Positions 31,529 through 40,099 are shown, counted from the first letter of the stretch. The stretch is DNA of 64,000 nucleotides from G963676205 sp964342525 (GCA_964342525.1 CAYFGQ010000005.1:27028-91027), one strand, 5' to 3'. Notes: a model not told the origin generated them from the sequence alone. Numbers and translations are program-made.

Positions 31529-32194
31529 ATGAAGATTATTTTATTAAGCGTTATCATTTTATCCACATTACTTTGGAGTGATTCAAAAAACAATATACTA
31601 AACCTAAATGATCAAGATATCAAACATATCAAACAAAATCCAAAGAAAAAAGAGATCATAAAAAGAATAAAAGATTTCAAAAAACTAAAAGCAGATATCA
31701 CAAAAAATAAAGACAAATACTCAATATTTAAAAAGCTCTCCCGAACAAATAGTTACTTTAATAATATCCTATCAAAACACGACAAAGTTTCCACAAATAC
31801 AGAAGATCACTGGGCTACAAGAAAAGAGTTTATCATAAAGGGTCATGGGGATTGTGAGGATTATGCTATCTCAAAATATTTCACTTTAAAAGAGTTGGAT
31901 TTTGATGCTGATAAGCTTTATATGATGGTGGTAAAGGTAAGGGGTAGTTTATCTTATCATATGGTTTTGGGCTATTTTGATACTAAAGATTCAATTCCTT
32001 TGATTTTGGATAATCTTAGTTTTAAGGTTGTTTCTTTGGATAAGAGAAAAGATCTTGAGGTGAAGTTTGTTTTTAATGAGTATGGGGCTTATATTATGAA
32101 GGATAATAGGTTATTTAAGAAGACTCGAATTGATTGGAATGGGGATGATAAGTGGCAGGGGTTATTGGATAGGGTTTATAAGGAGAATCAGTAG
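31529..32194 (+). CDS. LapG-like periplasmic transglutaminase-type cysteine protease
   Basis: A 221-residue secreted protein with signal peptide MKIILLSVIILSTLLWSDS. The bacterial transglutaminase-like cysteine protease (DUF920/LapG) core is visible: DHWATRKEFI, GHGDCEDYAISKYF with the catalytic Cys, and LSYHMVLGYF with the catalytic His. In other bacteria LapG cleaves large adhesins under cyclic di-GMP control; no LapD or adhesin gene is adjacent here. The ATG has no ribosome binding site and sits 9 bases from a -10-like TATTAT, so the mRNA may be leaderless. Coding-strand composition changes from C-rich to strongly G-rich after about base 31840. Confidence 0.8.
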   Translation: MKIILLSVIILSTLLWSDSKNNILNLNDQDIKHIKQNPKKKEIIKRIKDFKKLKADITKNKDKYSIFKKLSRTNSYFNNILSKHDKVSTNTEDHWATRKEFIIKGHGDCEDYAISKYFTLKELDFDADKLYMMVVKVRGSLSYHMVLGYFDTKDSIPLILDNLSFKVVSLDKRKDLEVKFVFNEYGAYIMKDNRLFKKTRIDWNGDDKWQGLLDRVYKENQ

Positions 32195-32331
32195 CTTGGG
32201 ATAAATTCTCTTAAAAGTAGAATTTGATTCTATTATTTGGGGAATCGGTCGTTTGTTTGGCGATTTTGATATGCCTTGCTATTATAAATTATACCCAAGA
32301 CAAGATAGCTTGGGAGTTAGTGATTGACATT

Positions 32332-32570
32332 TTGCTTTGACTCCTTTTCACTTTTTTTTCCGGAAAAAAGTAAACAAAAACCTCTCTCACCCGAGTTGGA
32401 AATGTGCTCCTGAATTTTATTGAAATATTTTCTAGCTCTCAAAACTCGGGAAAAAACTTGCATTTAGCAACTTTCTTTCCCTCAAACAGTTGAGAGCTTT
32501 TTCCGAAAATATTTCAATAAAATTCAGCATTTCCAAAGGGTGAGATTTCTGTTGGTGACGTTCATTTTTG
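32332..32570 (+). repeat. palindromic non-coding element, copy A
   Basis: Four parts. (1) Terminal block 32332-32410, starting TTGCTTTGA and containing CCGGAAAAAAGT and CAAAAACCTCTC. (2) Left arm 32411-32442. (3) A core with CTTTCTTTCCCTCAAACA at 32471-32488. (4) Right arm 32490-32526, complementary to the left arm over 22 perfect pairs (32411-32432 with 32505-32526) plus 9 more (32434-32442 with 32490-32498). The outer flanks also pair imperfectly. Copy B shares parts 1 and 3 but has different arms. Confidence 0.75.
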
Positions 32571-32734
32571 TTTGGATTGTTTGTTTCTCTTAGTTGATGT
32601 TCTTTTCCTTTTTCTAATATCTCTAAACTTATCAATCCTCTAAAGTACCAATAAATATATAATCTCTCTTTTAAAATATTTATTATCTCCAAGTATCTTT
32701 CAACTCAAACTAGAATGTCAGTCAAATAAAAGAA

Positions 32735-32946
32735 ATCCACGCTTTGAAAATGCCAAGCTGGAGTAAAATATTTACGGTGAAAAGGAGCCACGTGTTTGAG
32801 GGAAAGAAAGGTGCCGGGGCGCACCTTTTTTCGTGAGTTTGGCTCCGCAGTAAATATTTTGCTCCAGCTTGGAAGCACATTTTCATCGGGTGGAGAGGTT
32901 TTTGCGCACTTTTTTCCGGTCAAAAAAGTGTGAGGAATCAAAGCAA
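32735..32946 (-). repeat. palindromic non-coding element, copy B (inverted)
   Basis: On the minus strand it has the same order of parts as copy A. The terminal block (32871-32946) shares TTGCTTTGA, CCGGAAAAAAGT, CAAAAACCTCTC and AAATGTGCT with copy A. The arms at 32753-32775 and 32850-32872 pair over 23 bp with one G-T type mismatch, with an inner GGAGCC/GGCTCC. The core holds the identical 18-mer CTTTCTTTCCCTCAAACA (32793-32810 on the minus strand) plus a terminator-like AAAGGTGC hairpin. Arm sequences are unrelated to those of copy A. Confidence 0.75.
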
Positions 32947-33092
32947 CGAAACTATACGCACTCCCAATTTATTTTGTCTAGGAAGAAACTAATAAGAATC
33001 CCACAAAATAAATCTACTAAATACACTTTAGTCACTAAAAGATTAAAATTTATTTTGATAGAATAATGAGAATATAACAAAATGAGTTAATT

Positions 33093-35165
33093 ATGGGAAA
33101 CGAGAATAAAATATTTAAAGGTATCAAAGAAGTATTATCAGATGGAGACTTCTTAAAAGAAGTTATTAAAACTATAATAAAACCAAAGTCATTAAATAGT
33201 GTAGTTGTATGGTTTGGATTAGGACTAACAATTACATCTTTACTTGATATAGTTACTATTGGAGTTTTAAAATCTTTTGGATTAGAAGTTGAAGAATCAA
33301 CAGATTGGATAGCTGGTATCGGGTTAGTATTTATGGGCTTATCTTTTGAAACTATAAAATTAAGAAAGGAAGATAAAGTTCCTGAACATAAAAAGTTAAC
33401 TGAAAATGATTTAAAAAAATTACTTACTTCTCTTCCTCCGAATGATACTTTTATAGGTAGAGAAAAAGAACTAAAAGAAATATATAAAAACCTATCTAAA
33501 AATAAATCCCTACTTCTATTAAATGGAATAGGAGGAATAGGAAAAACAGCTCTAGCCAAAGAATATACAAATAGATATATAGATAAATATGATCACATAG
33601 CCTTTGTAGAATTTAGTGGAGACATAAAAGACTCTTTGATATCATCTTTAGAATCTCACTTTAAATTAGAAGGAGATACACTAGATAAAAAATTTACTAA
33701 TCTAAAAACCAAACTTGCAAATATAAAAGGTAAAAATCTTTTAGTAATAGATGATATAAAAACACAAGACGATTTTAATATCATAAAAAAAATAAGTTCA
33801 AACTTTGAACTTCTTATCACTTCAAGAAATGAATTTGATGCTATTTATAAACAAAAAGTTGAAACCCTACCTTTAGAAGAGTCAAAAGAACTTTTCTTTA
33901 AATACTACAATACAAATGATAATATCGAACCACTTTTAGAATCGCTAGGATATCATACTCTATTTATAAAACTTACAGCCCAAACTTTATCTAAAAGCTC
34001 ACTTCTAACTCCACAAAAAATACAAGAAAGATTTAAAAATGGTGAGTTAAAAACTATTAAAAATAACTCAGACTCTAAAACATTTAATATATATCTAGAA
34101 GAACTATTTCAAGATAATGATTTAAATGAAAAAGAGATACTTACTTTAAAAAGATTATCTATATTTCCATCTATTGAGATAGAGTTTGAATTGCTTCAAG
34201 AATTTTTATGTATAGAAGAGGAAGATTTAGATGAGTTTGATTTTATTTTAAATACTTTATCGTCTAAAGGATGGTTAATAAAAGAGGAAAATAGTTTTAA
34301 ACTTCATCAAATTATTAAAGAGTTTATTATTGATGAATATAAGGTTAGATTTGAGCATTGTGAAGTTGTGGTTCAGTTTTTTATAGAAAAACTATATTTA
34401 AATCCAGAAGATAATCCAGTAGATAAATTTAAATATCTTAGATATTTAACAAGTATAGATTCTATACTAAAAGATAGACATGAAAGGATGGCAACTTTAT
34501 TTAATAATATGTCTATTATATATAAAGTTATGGGAGAGTTTGAACAGGCATTGGAGTATCAAAAGAAAGATTTAGAATTAAGTAAAGAGATACTAGGTGA
34601 CAAACATCCTAATTTAGCAATATCTTATAATAATATCTCTTTAATATATAGAAATATGGGAGAGCTTGATCAGGCACTACACTTCCAAAAGAAAGCTTTA
34701 GAGTTAAAAGAAGAAATACTTAATGATAAACATCCTGATTTAGCATCATCTTATAATAATATCTCTTTGATATATAAAGATATGGGAGAACTTGAAAAAG
34801 CACTGGATTATCAAAAGAAAACTCTAGAATTATTTGAAAAGATACTAGGTGACAAACATCCTGATTTAGCAACATCTTATAATAATATTTCTTTGATATA
34901 TGAAAAATTAGGTGATTTTGAAAATGATTTAAAATATCAAATAAAATCTTTGGAAATAAGAGAAGAAATATTTAAAGGAAATCATCCAGATTTAGCATTA
35001 AGTTATAATAACATTGCTATTTCCTATTTAAATTATAATGATTTAAAAAATGCAAAAACTTATATAGATATGGCTACAAAGATTAGAAAAGAAATATATA
35101 AAAGTGATCATCCCCATCTAATTGCTTCATTAAAAACACAAGCTTACATAAATAGCTTAATCTAA
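33093..35165 (+). CDS. membrane-anchored STAND NTPase (NB-ARC-like) with TPR repeats
   Basis: The 690-residue protein has two N-terminal hydrophobic helices (about 36-59 and 70-88), then a nucleotide-binding domain: FIGREKEL entry motif, Walker A GIGGIGKTAL (145-154), Walker B NLLVIDD (about 215-221), sensor ELLITSRNEF, and a winged-helix end with FKLHQIIKEF in the MHD-like position. Residues about 485-680 form five TPR repeats of 42 residues (S-Y-N-N-I-S-L-I-Y...G-D-K-H-P-D-L-A), of the kinesin-light-chain/TPR_10-12 type. This is the layout of signal-transducing STAND proteins, some of which are phage-defence sensors with membrane effectors. It stands alone between the palindromic elements and the antiporter gene. 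Function is inferred. Confidence 0.85.
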   Translation: MGNENKIFKGIKEVLSDGDFLKEVIKTIIKPKSLNSVVVWFGLGLTITSLLDIVTIGVLKSFGLEVEESTDWIAGIGLVFMGLSFETIKLRKEDKVPEHKKLTENDLKKLLTSLPPNDTFIGREKELKEIYKNLSKNKSLLLLNGIGGIGKTALAKEYTNRYIDKYDHIAFVEFSGDIKDSLISSLESHFKLEGDTLDKKFTNLKTKLANIKGKNLLVIDDIKTQDDFNIIKKISSNFELLITSRNEFDAIYKQKVETLPLEESKELFFKYYNTNDNIEPLLESLGYHTLFIKLTAQTLSKSSLLTPQKIQERFKNGELKTIKNNSDSKTFNIYLEELFQDNDLNEKEILTLKRLSIFPSIEIEFELLQEFLCIEEEDLDEFDFILNTLSSKGWLIKEENSFKLHQIIKEFIIDEYKVRFEHCEVVVQFFIEKLYLNPEDNPVDKFKYLRYLTSIDSILKDRHERMATLFNNMSIIYKVMGEFEQALEYQKKDLELSKEILGDKHPNLAISYNNISLIYRNMGELDQALHFQKKALELKEEILNDKHPDLASSYNNISLIYKDMGELEKALDYQKKTLELFEKILGDKHPDLATSYNNISLIYEKLGDFENDLKYQIKSLEIREEIFKGNHPDLALSYNNIAISYLNYNDLKNAKTYIDMATKIRKEIYKSDHPHLIASLKTQAYINSLI

Positions 35166-35175
35166 ATTAAAACAC

Positions 35176-35204
35176 TCAAAAGTGCATCCACTCAGCACTT
35201 TTGA
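35176..35204. terminator. bidirectional terminator after the STAND gene
   Basis: TCAAAAGTGC and its perfect complement (10 bp, 9-base loop) between convergent genes; the arms provide AAAA/TTTT on each side. Confidence 0.7.
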
Positions 35205-35210
35205 AACCAC

Positions 35211-36422
35211 CTACTTTATTTCCCCCGCCCTCTTCAAAGCAAATTTAGTCAACAACGGACCAATAGTCTCATGAATAATAGTAGTAGCCAAAATAGTATT
35301 CAAAACAATATGAGTTATCTCATTCTCAGGAAACTCCTTATACAAAATCATAGCAAGCCCCAAAGCAACCCCAGCCTGAGGTATCAAGGCATAGCCTACA
35401 TTATCTTTGATTACTGTCTTTGTATCAGATAACCTAGCACCAATATATGTACCAAAAAGTTTACCAAAAGCCCTAAGCAATACATATACTATAGCTATCT
35501 GCCACATGGTGATCAACACATCAAAGTGAGAGCTTGCTCCTGTGATTACGAAAAATAGCATGAAAACAATTGTGAGATAGCTTTTGCCTAAGTGTTTAAA
35601 AATATATTCAAAATATGGTGATTTGTTTGATAAAACTACTCCAAATATCATAACAGATAAAAGAGCCTCTATGTATATGAAGTGAGATATGCTATATACA
35701 AGTAAGACATGACCTATTGCTACACTTAGAGTGTTTTTGTGGTGAACTTTTTTTATTATAAATATTGCAAGTAAAGCAAAAATGGTTCCCACAAATATTG
35801 AGCCGATGATATTATAAAGTAGATGTAAAAAAGTATCTAGGTAGGTATTCATACTATTTATAGTCATTGAGCTATATATTGAGGTGCTGATACTATAGTT
35901 TATGATTGCTAAAATATCATCTATAGCTACTATTGCTAAAAGAGCTGTTGTTACTATACCTGTGCTTTTGTATTCTTCTATCACAGCCAGGGTTGTGGTG
36001 GGTGCTGTTGTGGTGGCTAGGGCTCCTAGGAATAGAGAGATTGAAAAATAGAATATAAAGTCTTCAAAGGTGCTGGTATTTTCTACTAAAAATGGTAGCA
36101 TAAAATATAAACCTGCTAGGGTTATTATAAAAGTTAGTTGGGCTTGGAAGAAGGTGATATATAGGATTGATTTTTGCATATGTGCTATTTTTTTGTATTT
36201 TATATTTCCACCAATTACAAAGGCTATCAAAGATAGGGATACATCTACTATCCAACTAGTATCAGCTATAAAATCTTTTGGAAGTAGATCTAGAAATGAG
36301 GGGCTTAAAGCCATACCTATTAATAAATATAAAGTTATTTGGGGTAGTTTTAGTTTTTCTGATAGTTTATTGGATATGTATCCTAAGATTAGGATAATAC
36401 CTATCCAAAAAAAAGATTCCAT
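35211..36422 (-). CDS. cation/proton antiporter (CPA2 type)
   Basis: The 403-residue membrane protein has about 12-13 hydrophobic helices and belongs to the Na+/H+ exchanger (CPA) superfamily: ITLYLLIGMALSPSFLDLLP near the N-terminus, the ion-site region LAIVAIDDILAIINYS with paired Asp, and IPQAGVALGLAMIL near the end. There is no C-terminal TrkA domain. Its ATG overlaps the pabC stop (TAATG). The coding strand is C-rich in the first half and G-rich in the last 400 bases. Confidence 0.87.
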   Translation of the reverse strand: MESFFWIGIILILGYISNKLSEKLKLPQITLYLLIGMALSPSFLDLLPKDFIADTSWIVDVSLSLIAFVIGGNIKYKKIAHMQKSILYITFFQAQLTFIITLAGLYFMLPFLVENTSTFEDFIFYFSISLFLGALATTTAPTTTLAVIEEYKSTGIVTTALLAIVAIDDILAIINYSISTSIYSSMTINSMNTYLDTFLHLLYNIIGSIFVGTIFALLAIFIIKKVHHKNTLSVAIGHVLLVYSISHFIYIEALLSVMIFGVVLSNKSPYFEYIFKHLGKSYLTIVFMLFFVITGASSHFDVLITMWQIAIVYVLLRAFGKLFGTYIGARLSDTKTVIKDNVGYALIPQAGVALGLAMILYKEFPENEITHIVLNTILATTIIHETIGPLLTKFALKRAGEIK

Positions 36423-36991
36423 TACTCTATTTTAAATTTCTTTTTTATATCAAAGCCGATCATTGCGTTTAAAAGAGCAATTTTATCTGCACTTTTAAGC
36501 ATATCCACATCGATATCAACCTCTTTTAATGTACCATCTTCTATAAAACGATCCCTTGTGGTTCCTCTTAGAAGTGGAATCTTTGGGGTATACCAAATAC
36601 CATCTTTTTCAATAGCGATATTTGCCATACTAGTATCTGTGATGAAACCATTTTTTACTATTATAATCTCATCACAATCATTTTTTTGATCATATAGTCT
36701 ATCTATATTTGATCTATCTACTCTTTTTAAGTAGTAATCGATCAAATCATTATGAATCAATTTAAAAGATTTGATTTTCTTTTTTTCGTATGGATAAAAA
36801 TCCACACTAACAATACCATCTTCATCATATATCACTTTACATCTAAGTAAATCAGCACTAGGAGGATAGATATAATCGTATAGATTTATATCTAGTCCAA
36901 TAGTCCTAGTTACTCTATTATTGTGATACTCTAGATTTAGCACCTCTTCATCAAGGCATTTAATTGTTTCAAAATATTGTATCTTTCCCAT
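36422..36991 (-). CDS. pabC: class IV aminotransferase, 4-amino-4-deoxychorismate lyase-like
   Basis: The 189-residue PLP protein has YFETIK and NNRVTRT at the N-terminus, IIIVKNGFITDTSMANI (the class IV E-x-x-x-x-x-x-G-x-[IV]-x-[DE]-x-S-x-[AS]-N-[IL] segment) and TPKIPLLRGTTRDRFIE, which holds the conserved L-x-G-[TV]-x-R. PabC releases pyruvate from aminodeoxychorismate to give 4-aminobenzoate. pabB lies 1.2 kb upstream on the same strand, which supports the assignment; a branched-chain or D-amino-acid aminotransferase role is less likely at this size. There is no ribosome binding site and the -10 lies six bases before the ATG. Confidence 0.75.
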   Translation of the reverse strand: MGKIQYFETIKCLDEEVLNLEYHNNRVTRTIGLDINLYDYIYPPSADLLRCKVIYDEDGIVSVDFYPYEKKKIKSFKLIHNDLIDYYLKRVDRSNIDRLYDQKNDCDEIIIVKNGFITDTSMANIAIEKDGIWYTPKIPLLRGTTRDRFIEDGTLKEVDIDVDMLKSADKIALLNAMIGFDIKKKFKIE

Positions 36992-36997
36992 GGGGAT

Positions 36998-37003
36998 ATT
37001 ATA
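36998..37003 (-). promoter_or_regulatory. candidate -10 of pabC, predicting a leaderless mRNA
   Basis: On the minus strand GGTATAATATCCCCATG places only six bases between TATAAT and the ATG; the expected start of transcription is the A of ATG. Confidence 0.5.
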
Positions 37004-37061
37004 CCAAATTTAAATATAAATTAAGTTTGGAAATAACATAAATAGTTCTTTTTACTTATTA

Positions 37062-38078
37062 TTATAAAAATACTTTAGCTACCTCATCAGCTAGTTCCAA
37101 TTGAGTAGTAATCCCTACACAAGAACAATTGATCTCACTAAGTACATGTTTATCATTACCCTTTTTATCATAATCAAGGATATAATCCATAGTCCATAGT
37201 AATGGATAGTTTTGTCCATTTAGGTGTTTTTTCACATCTTTTAGGGCTTTATTTGTTAAATCAACCACATCTTTAAATCTCTCATCATCAGGACTACAGT
37301 AGTCATATTGTGCACCAGAGAATAAAGTAGCTGAAAACTCTCCATTTGATGGTTTTTTATGTACTATACTTACGATCTTATCATTTACTAAAAGTGCTCT
37401 AATTTCTCCCTCAGAGATTCTAGGAAGATATCTACACCCTACAAATCCACTTTTACCTTTAAAATATGTCTCTTTTGAATCATCATATTCAAACTTCTCT
37501 TTAAATTTTTCTACAAACTCATCCATATTTTCATAGAAATATTTTACATTATCAACTGCTTCTGTACAGATGATACTCTCATCATCTCTTAGACTTACTA
37601 AATATACACCCTCACCTGTTGATCCATAGTTTGTTTTAAGTACTCTGATTCTGTATTTTTCTAATACTGCTGGGAACTCATTTTTAAACTCTTTAAATGT
37701 ATGGTAAAACTTTGTACCCTTATCACCAACTAGTGAATTTTTTAACTTCTCTAAAATATCTTTAAAATCTAGATTTATCATAACATCTGGATGGGTATGT
37801 ACATCTACACCTGCATCAGCTAAACTCTTTAAAAATACAAAATAATCATCTACCTCTTTTAGGTTACCTGGATTGATTCTACTTATTACTATAGTTGCAT
37901 TTTTCTTAATATATTTAAATAGATCATCTTTTCTTTTTGGGTTATAAAATACTACCTCACCATCAATACCAGCAACTTTTTTTAAAGATCTTAAAATTGG
38001 TTTTGTATCTGGCCTAAAACCATCAAAACCTTTATCTGTACCTTTTGCATATTCGATTATCATCGCATATTTTTTCAT
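37062..38078 (-). CDS. Cj0069-family ATP-grasp-like protein
   Basis: The 338-residue soluble protein matches, from memory, the Cj0069 family found across Campylobacterota. Features of an ATP-grasp fold are visible: VLKTNYGSTGEGVYLVSL (nucleotide loop), GEIRALLVNDKIVSIVHKKP, and a C-terminal VLSEINCSCVGI in the position of the metal-binding E-x-N motif (here Cys-rich). Substrate and product are unknown. It is located between pabB and pabC genes, but that alone does not indicate a folate role. Confidence 0.75.
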   Translation of the reverse strand: MKKYAMIIEYAKGTDKGFDGFRPDTKPILRSLKKVAGIDGEVVFYNPKRKDDLFKYIKKNATIVISRINPGNLKEVDDYFVFLKSLADAGVDVHTHPDVMINLDFKDILEKLKNSLVGDKGTKFYHTFKEFKNEFPAVLEKYRIRVLKTNYGSTGEGVYLVSLRDDESIICTEAVDNVKYFYENMDEFVEKFKEKFEYDDSKETYFKGKSGFVGCRYLPRISEGEIRALLVNDKIVSIVHKKPSNGEFSATLFSGAQYDYCSPDDERFKDVVDLTNKALKDVKKHLNGQNYPLLWTMDYILDYDKKGNDKHVLSEINCSCVGITTQLELADEVAKVFL

Positions 38079-38216
38079 TATCTCTCCTAATTAATCCCAA
38101 ATCATATAATATGACTTGGCTAAAAAATTGCGAAAGTATAAAGAAGAGTGATTACAGTTGGATAACTGTTTTATTACAGAGTTGTTATTGAAGTTTTTTA
38201 ATATATTTTATTGAGT

Positions 38217-39161
38217 TTAAGAAGGTAGGTATACCTTATCGATAAGCTCTTGGTATTCGCTATTTACTTCACTATCACAAGTGATACCACCACCACTTTT
38301 ATAGATAAAGCCATCTTTTGTATTTTCGATAAACCTGATCATAACTGAGCTATCCAAAGACTCACCATCAAATACACCCCAGATACCTGTATAAAAGCCC
38401 CTATCGTAGTTTTCCACATCTTTTAGTATCTGTACTGTCTTTTTCTTTGGTGTACCAGTGATTGATCCAGCAGGAAGCATAGAGGTGATAATAGAGCCAA
38501 GCCTATCTTGCCAATTGTTTTCTAGTTTAGCTGAGATTTTAGAACTCACTTGTAAAAGCTCCTTATCCCCTGCTTTTATCTTATCAATATATCTAAACTT
38601 CTCAACCTTTACGTTTGAGCCTACTATACCAAGATCATTACGAAGTAAATCCACCACCATAGTATGCTCAGCTATCTCTTTTGTATCTGCTAATATCTTA
38701 GCCTCAGCGAAATCAACACTTGCATCAATAGTACCTTTCATAGGAAAAGTATAGATTTTATTTTTATCTATCTTTACAAAACGCTCAGGGGAAAAAGATA
38801 CAAACTTATCTTTATATAAAAGTTTAAATTTTGCATTTGTATTTTCATATATATCTTTTAAAGAGTACTCCATTTTTATTTTTGTAGGAGCTGTTAAATT
38901 AAGTAGATAAGAGTTACCCTCACGTATATGTTTTTGAATAGAATCAAACTTATCTTTATACTCTTTAAAAGATATAGGGGATTTTTCAAGCTCTATTTTT
39001 TTGGTTTTTTTATTTGTTTTAGCATTTATCTCATATGCAATATTTTCTAATTTATCTAAGGGGATTACCTCATATTCAGATAAGTCATAATTGATTATAA
39101 AAAATATTGGTGTTTTAAATTTACCATATTGGTTTAGAGTTTGTTCTAGATTTGATTTCAA
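38217..39161 (-). CDS. pabB: aminodeoxychorismate synthase component I
   Basis: The 314-residue chorismate-binding enzyme is shorter than E. coli PabB (about 450) because the N-terminal part is minimal. The catalytic core is complete: SYLLNLTAPTKI, SFSPERF, FPMKGT with the lysine characteristic of aminodeoxychorismate synthases, AEHTMVVDLLRNDLG, LPAGSITGTPK and YKSGGGITCDS. It makes 4-amino-4-deoxychorismate from chorismate using ammonia from a PabA subunit, which is not in the window. Confidence 0.9.
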   Translation of the reverse strand: MKSNLEQTLNQYGKFKTPIFFIINYDLSEYEVIPLDKLENIAYEINAKTNKKTKKIELEKSPISFKEYKDKFDSIQKHIREGNSYLLNLTAPTKIKMEYSLKDIYENTNAKFKLLYKDKFVSFSPERFVKIDKNKIYTFPMKGTIDASVDFAEAKILADTKEIAEHTMVVDLLRNDLGIVGSNVKVEKFRYIDKIKAGDKELLQVSSKISAKLENNWQDRLGSIITSMLPAGSITGTPKKKTVQILKDVENYDRGFYTGIWGVFDGESLDSSVMIRFIENTKDGFIYKSGGGITCDSEVNSEYQELIDKVYLPS

Positions 39162-39206
39162 TTTAGATTTTATTCTTTAAAGTAAGAAGATTAAAAATTA
39201 ATACTT

Positions 39207-40085
39207 CTACTGAAGTATTAATTTTTTTAGACATGCCATACGCACTGCCACACCATTAGTAACTTGCTCTAGCACTTTAGATCTTGGATCAAGTAACATT
39301 TCATCACTTATATCCACATTTCTATTTACTGGTCCTGGATGTAAAAGTAAAACATCCCTATCACCCATCACCTCTTTTGTTATACAATAATCTTTACCAA
39401 ATTCTGCTAAAGATGTATAATATACTTCAGAGTGTCTTTCAAGCTGAGTTCTTAAACTCATCACAATATCCATATCATCAATGATCTCTTTTAAAAATTT
39501 AACCTTTTTAAATTTATCATCTGCTGGCATAAAATGATCTGGTGCTACTACAGTCATATCGATACCAAATCTTGGAAGAAGTTCAAAGTTTGAAGAAGCT
39601 ACCCTTGAAGTAGCCACATCACCAACTATTGCAAGTTTTTTACCCTCTACATCACCATCATAATGTTTTACAATAGTAAGAAGGTCTAAAAGTGCTTGTG
39701 TTGGATGGGCAGTTCTTCCAGCCCCTGCATTTAATATAGGACAGTCCACATAATCAACTAATGAAGCAGGAAGTCCACAATCACTATGTCTTATAACAAT
39801 AGCATCCGGCTTCATAGCATTTAAGTTTGCAACTGTATCAAAGATAGTTTCACCCTTACTCTGAGAACTTGTTCCCACATCAAGATTAACTACTGTCGCC
39901 CCTAGTCTCTTTGCTGCTATTTCAAAACTACTTCTTGTCCTTGTTGAGTTTTCAAAAAATAGCATAACTACTAACTTCCCAGCTAGTATGTCTGAACTTT
40001 GAAGATCACCAAATAACATGGCATCTTCAAAAAGTTCATTTATTTCCTCTTTTGTAAAATCTGCTGTCGTAATTAAATGTTGCAT
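39207..40085 (-). CDS. pyrB: aspartate carbamoyltransferase catalytic subunit
   Basis: The 292-residue enzyme joins carbamoyl phosphate and aspartate in pyrimidine synthesis. Carbamoyl-phosphate loop FENSTRTRSSFEIAAKRLG, SQSKGE with the mobile-loop residues, HPTQALLDLLT and LLHPGPVNR are all present. No pyrI follows. It is 14 bases downstream of fba, in the run peb4-fba-pyrB-pabB. Confidence 0.95.
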   Translation of the reverse strand: MQHLITTADFTKEEINELFEDAMLFGDLQSSDILAGKLVVMLFFENSTRTRSSFEIAAKRLGATVVNLDVGTSSQSKGETIFDTVANLNAMKPDAIVIRHSDCGLPASLVDYVDCPILNAGAGRTAHPTQALLDLLTIVKHYDGDVEGKKLAIVGDVATSRVASSNFELLPRFGIDMTVVAPDHFMPADDKFKKVKFLKEIIDDMDIVMSLRTQLERHSEVYYTSLAEFGKDYCITKEVMGDRDVLLLHPGPVNRNVDISDEMLLDPRSKVLEQVTNGVAVRMACLKKLILQ

Positions 40086-40099
40086 TAAAACCTCTTGTT

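Larger units (their letters stand above)
32195..33092. other. 898-bp non-coding region holding two palindromic elements
   Basis: No gene is supported here. Short frames on either strand have no family or start signals. The region carries two related inverted elements (listed separately), is GC-richer than its surroundings in parts, and separates the LapG-like gene from the STAND NTPase gene. A smaller hairpin (CCCAAG/CTTGGG) lies at 32294-32314. Confidence 0.7.

Noticed and set aside
32705..32941. Minus-strand frame with a product resembling short proteins annotated in other genomes
   Set aside because: It lies entirely inside palindromic element B; the conservation is that of the element, and no start signal is present.
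32195..33092. Retron, DGR or bridge-RNA type system around the palindromic elements
   Set aside because: No reverse transcriptase, recombinase or transposase gene is present within the window near them; structure alone does not support such a call.
31500..36500. Replication origin or terminus as the cause of the composition switches
   Set aside because: The strand composition flips several times within 5 kb and follows gene direction, not a single change of skew; no dif-like or DnaA-box cluster was recognised.
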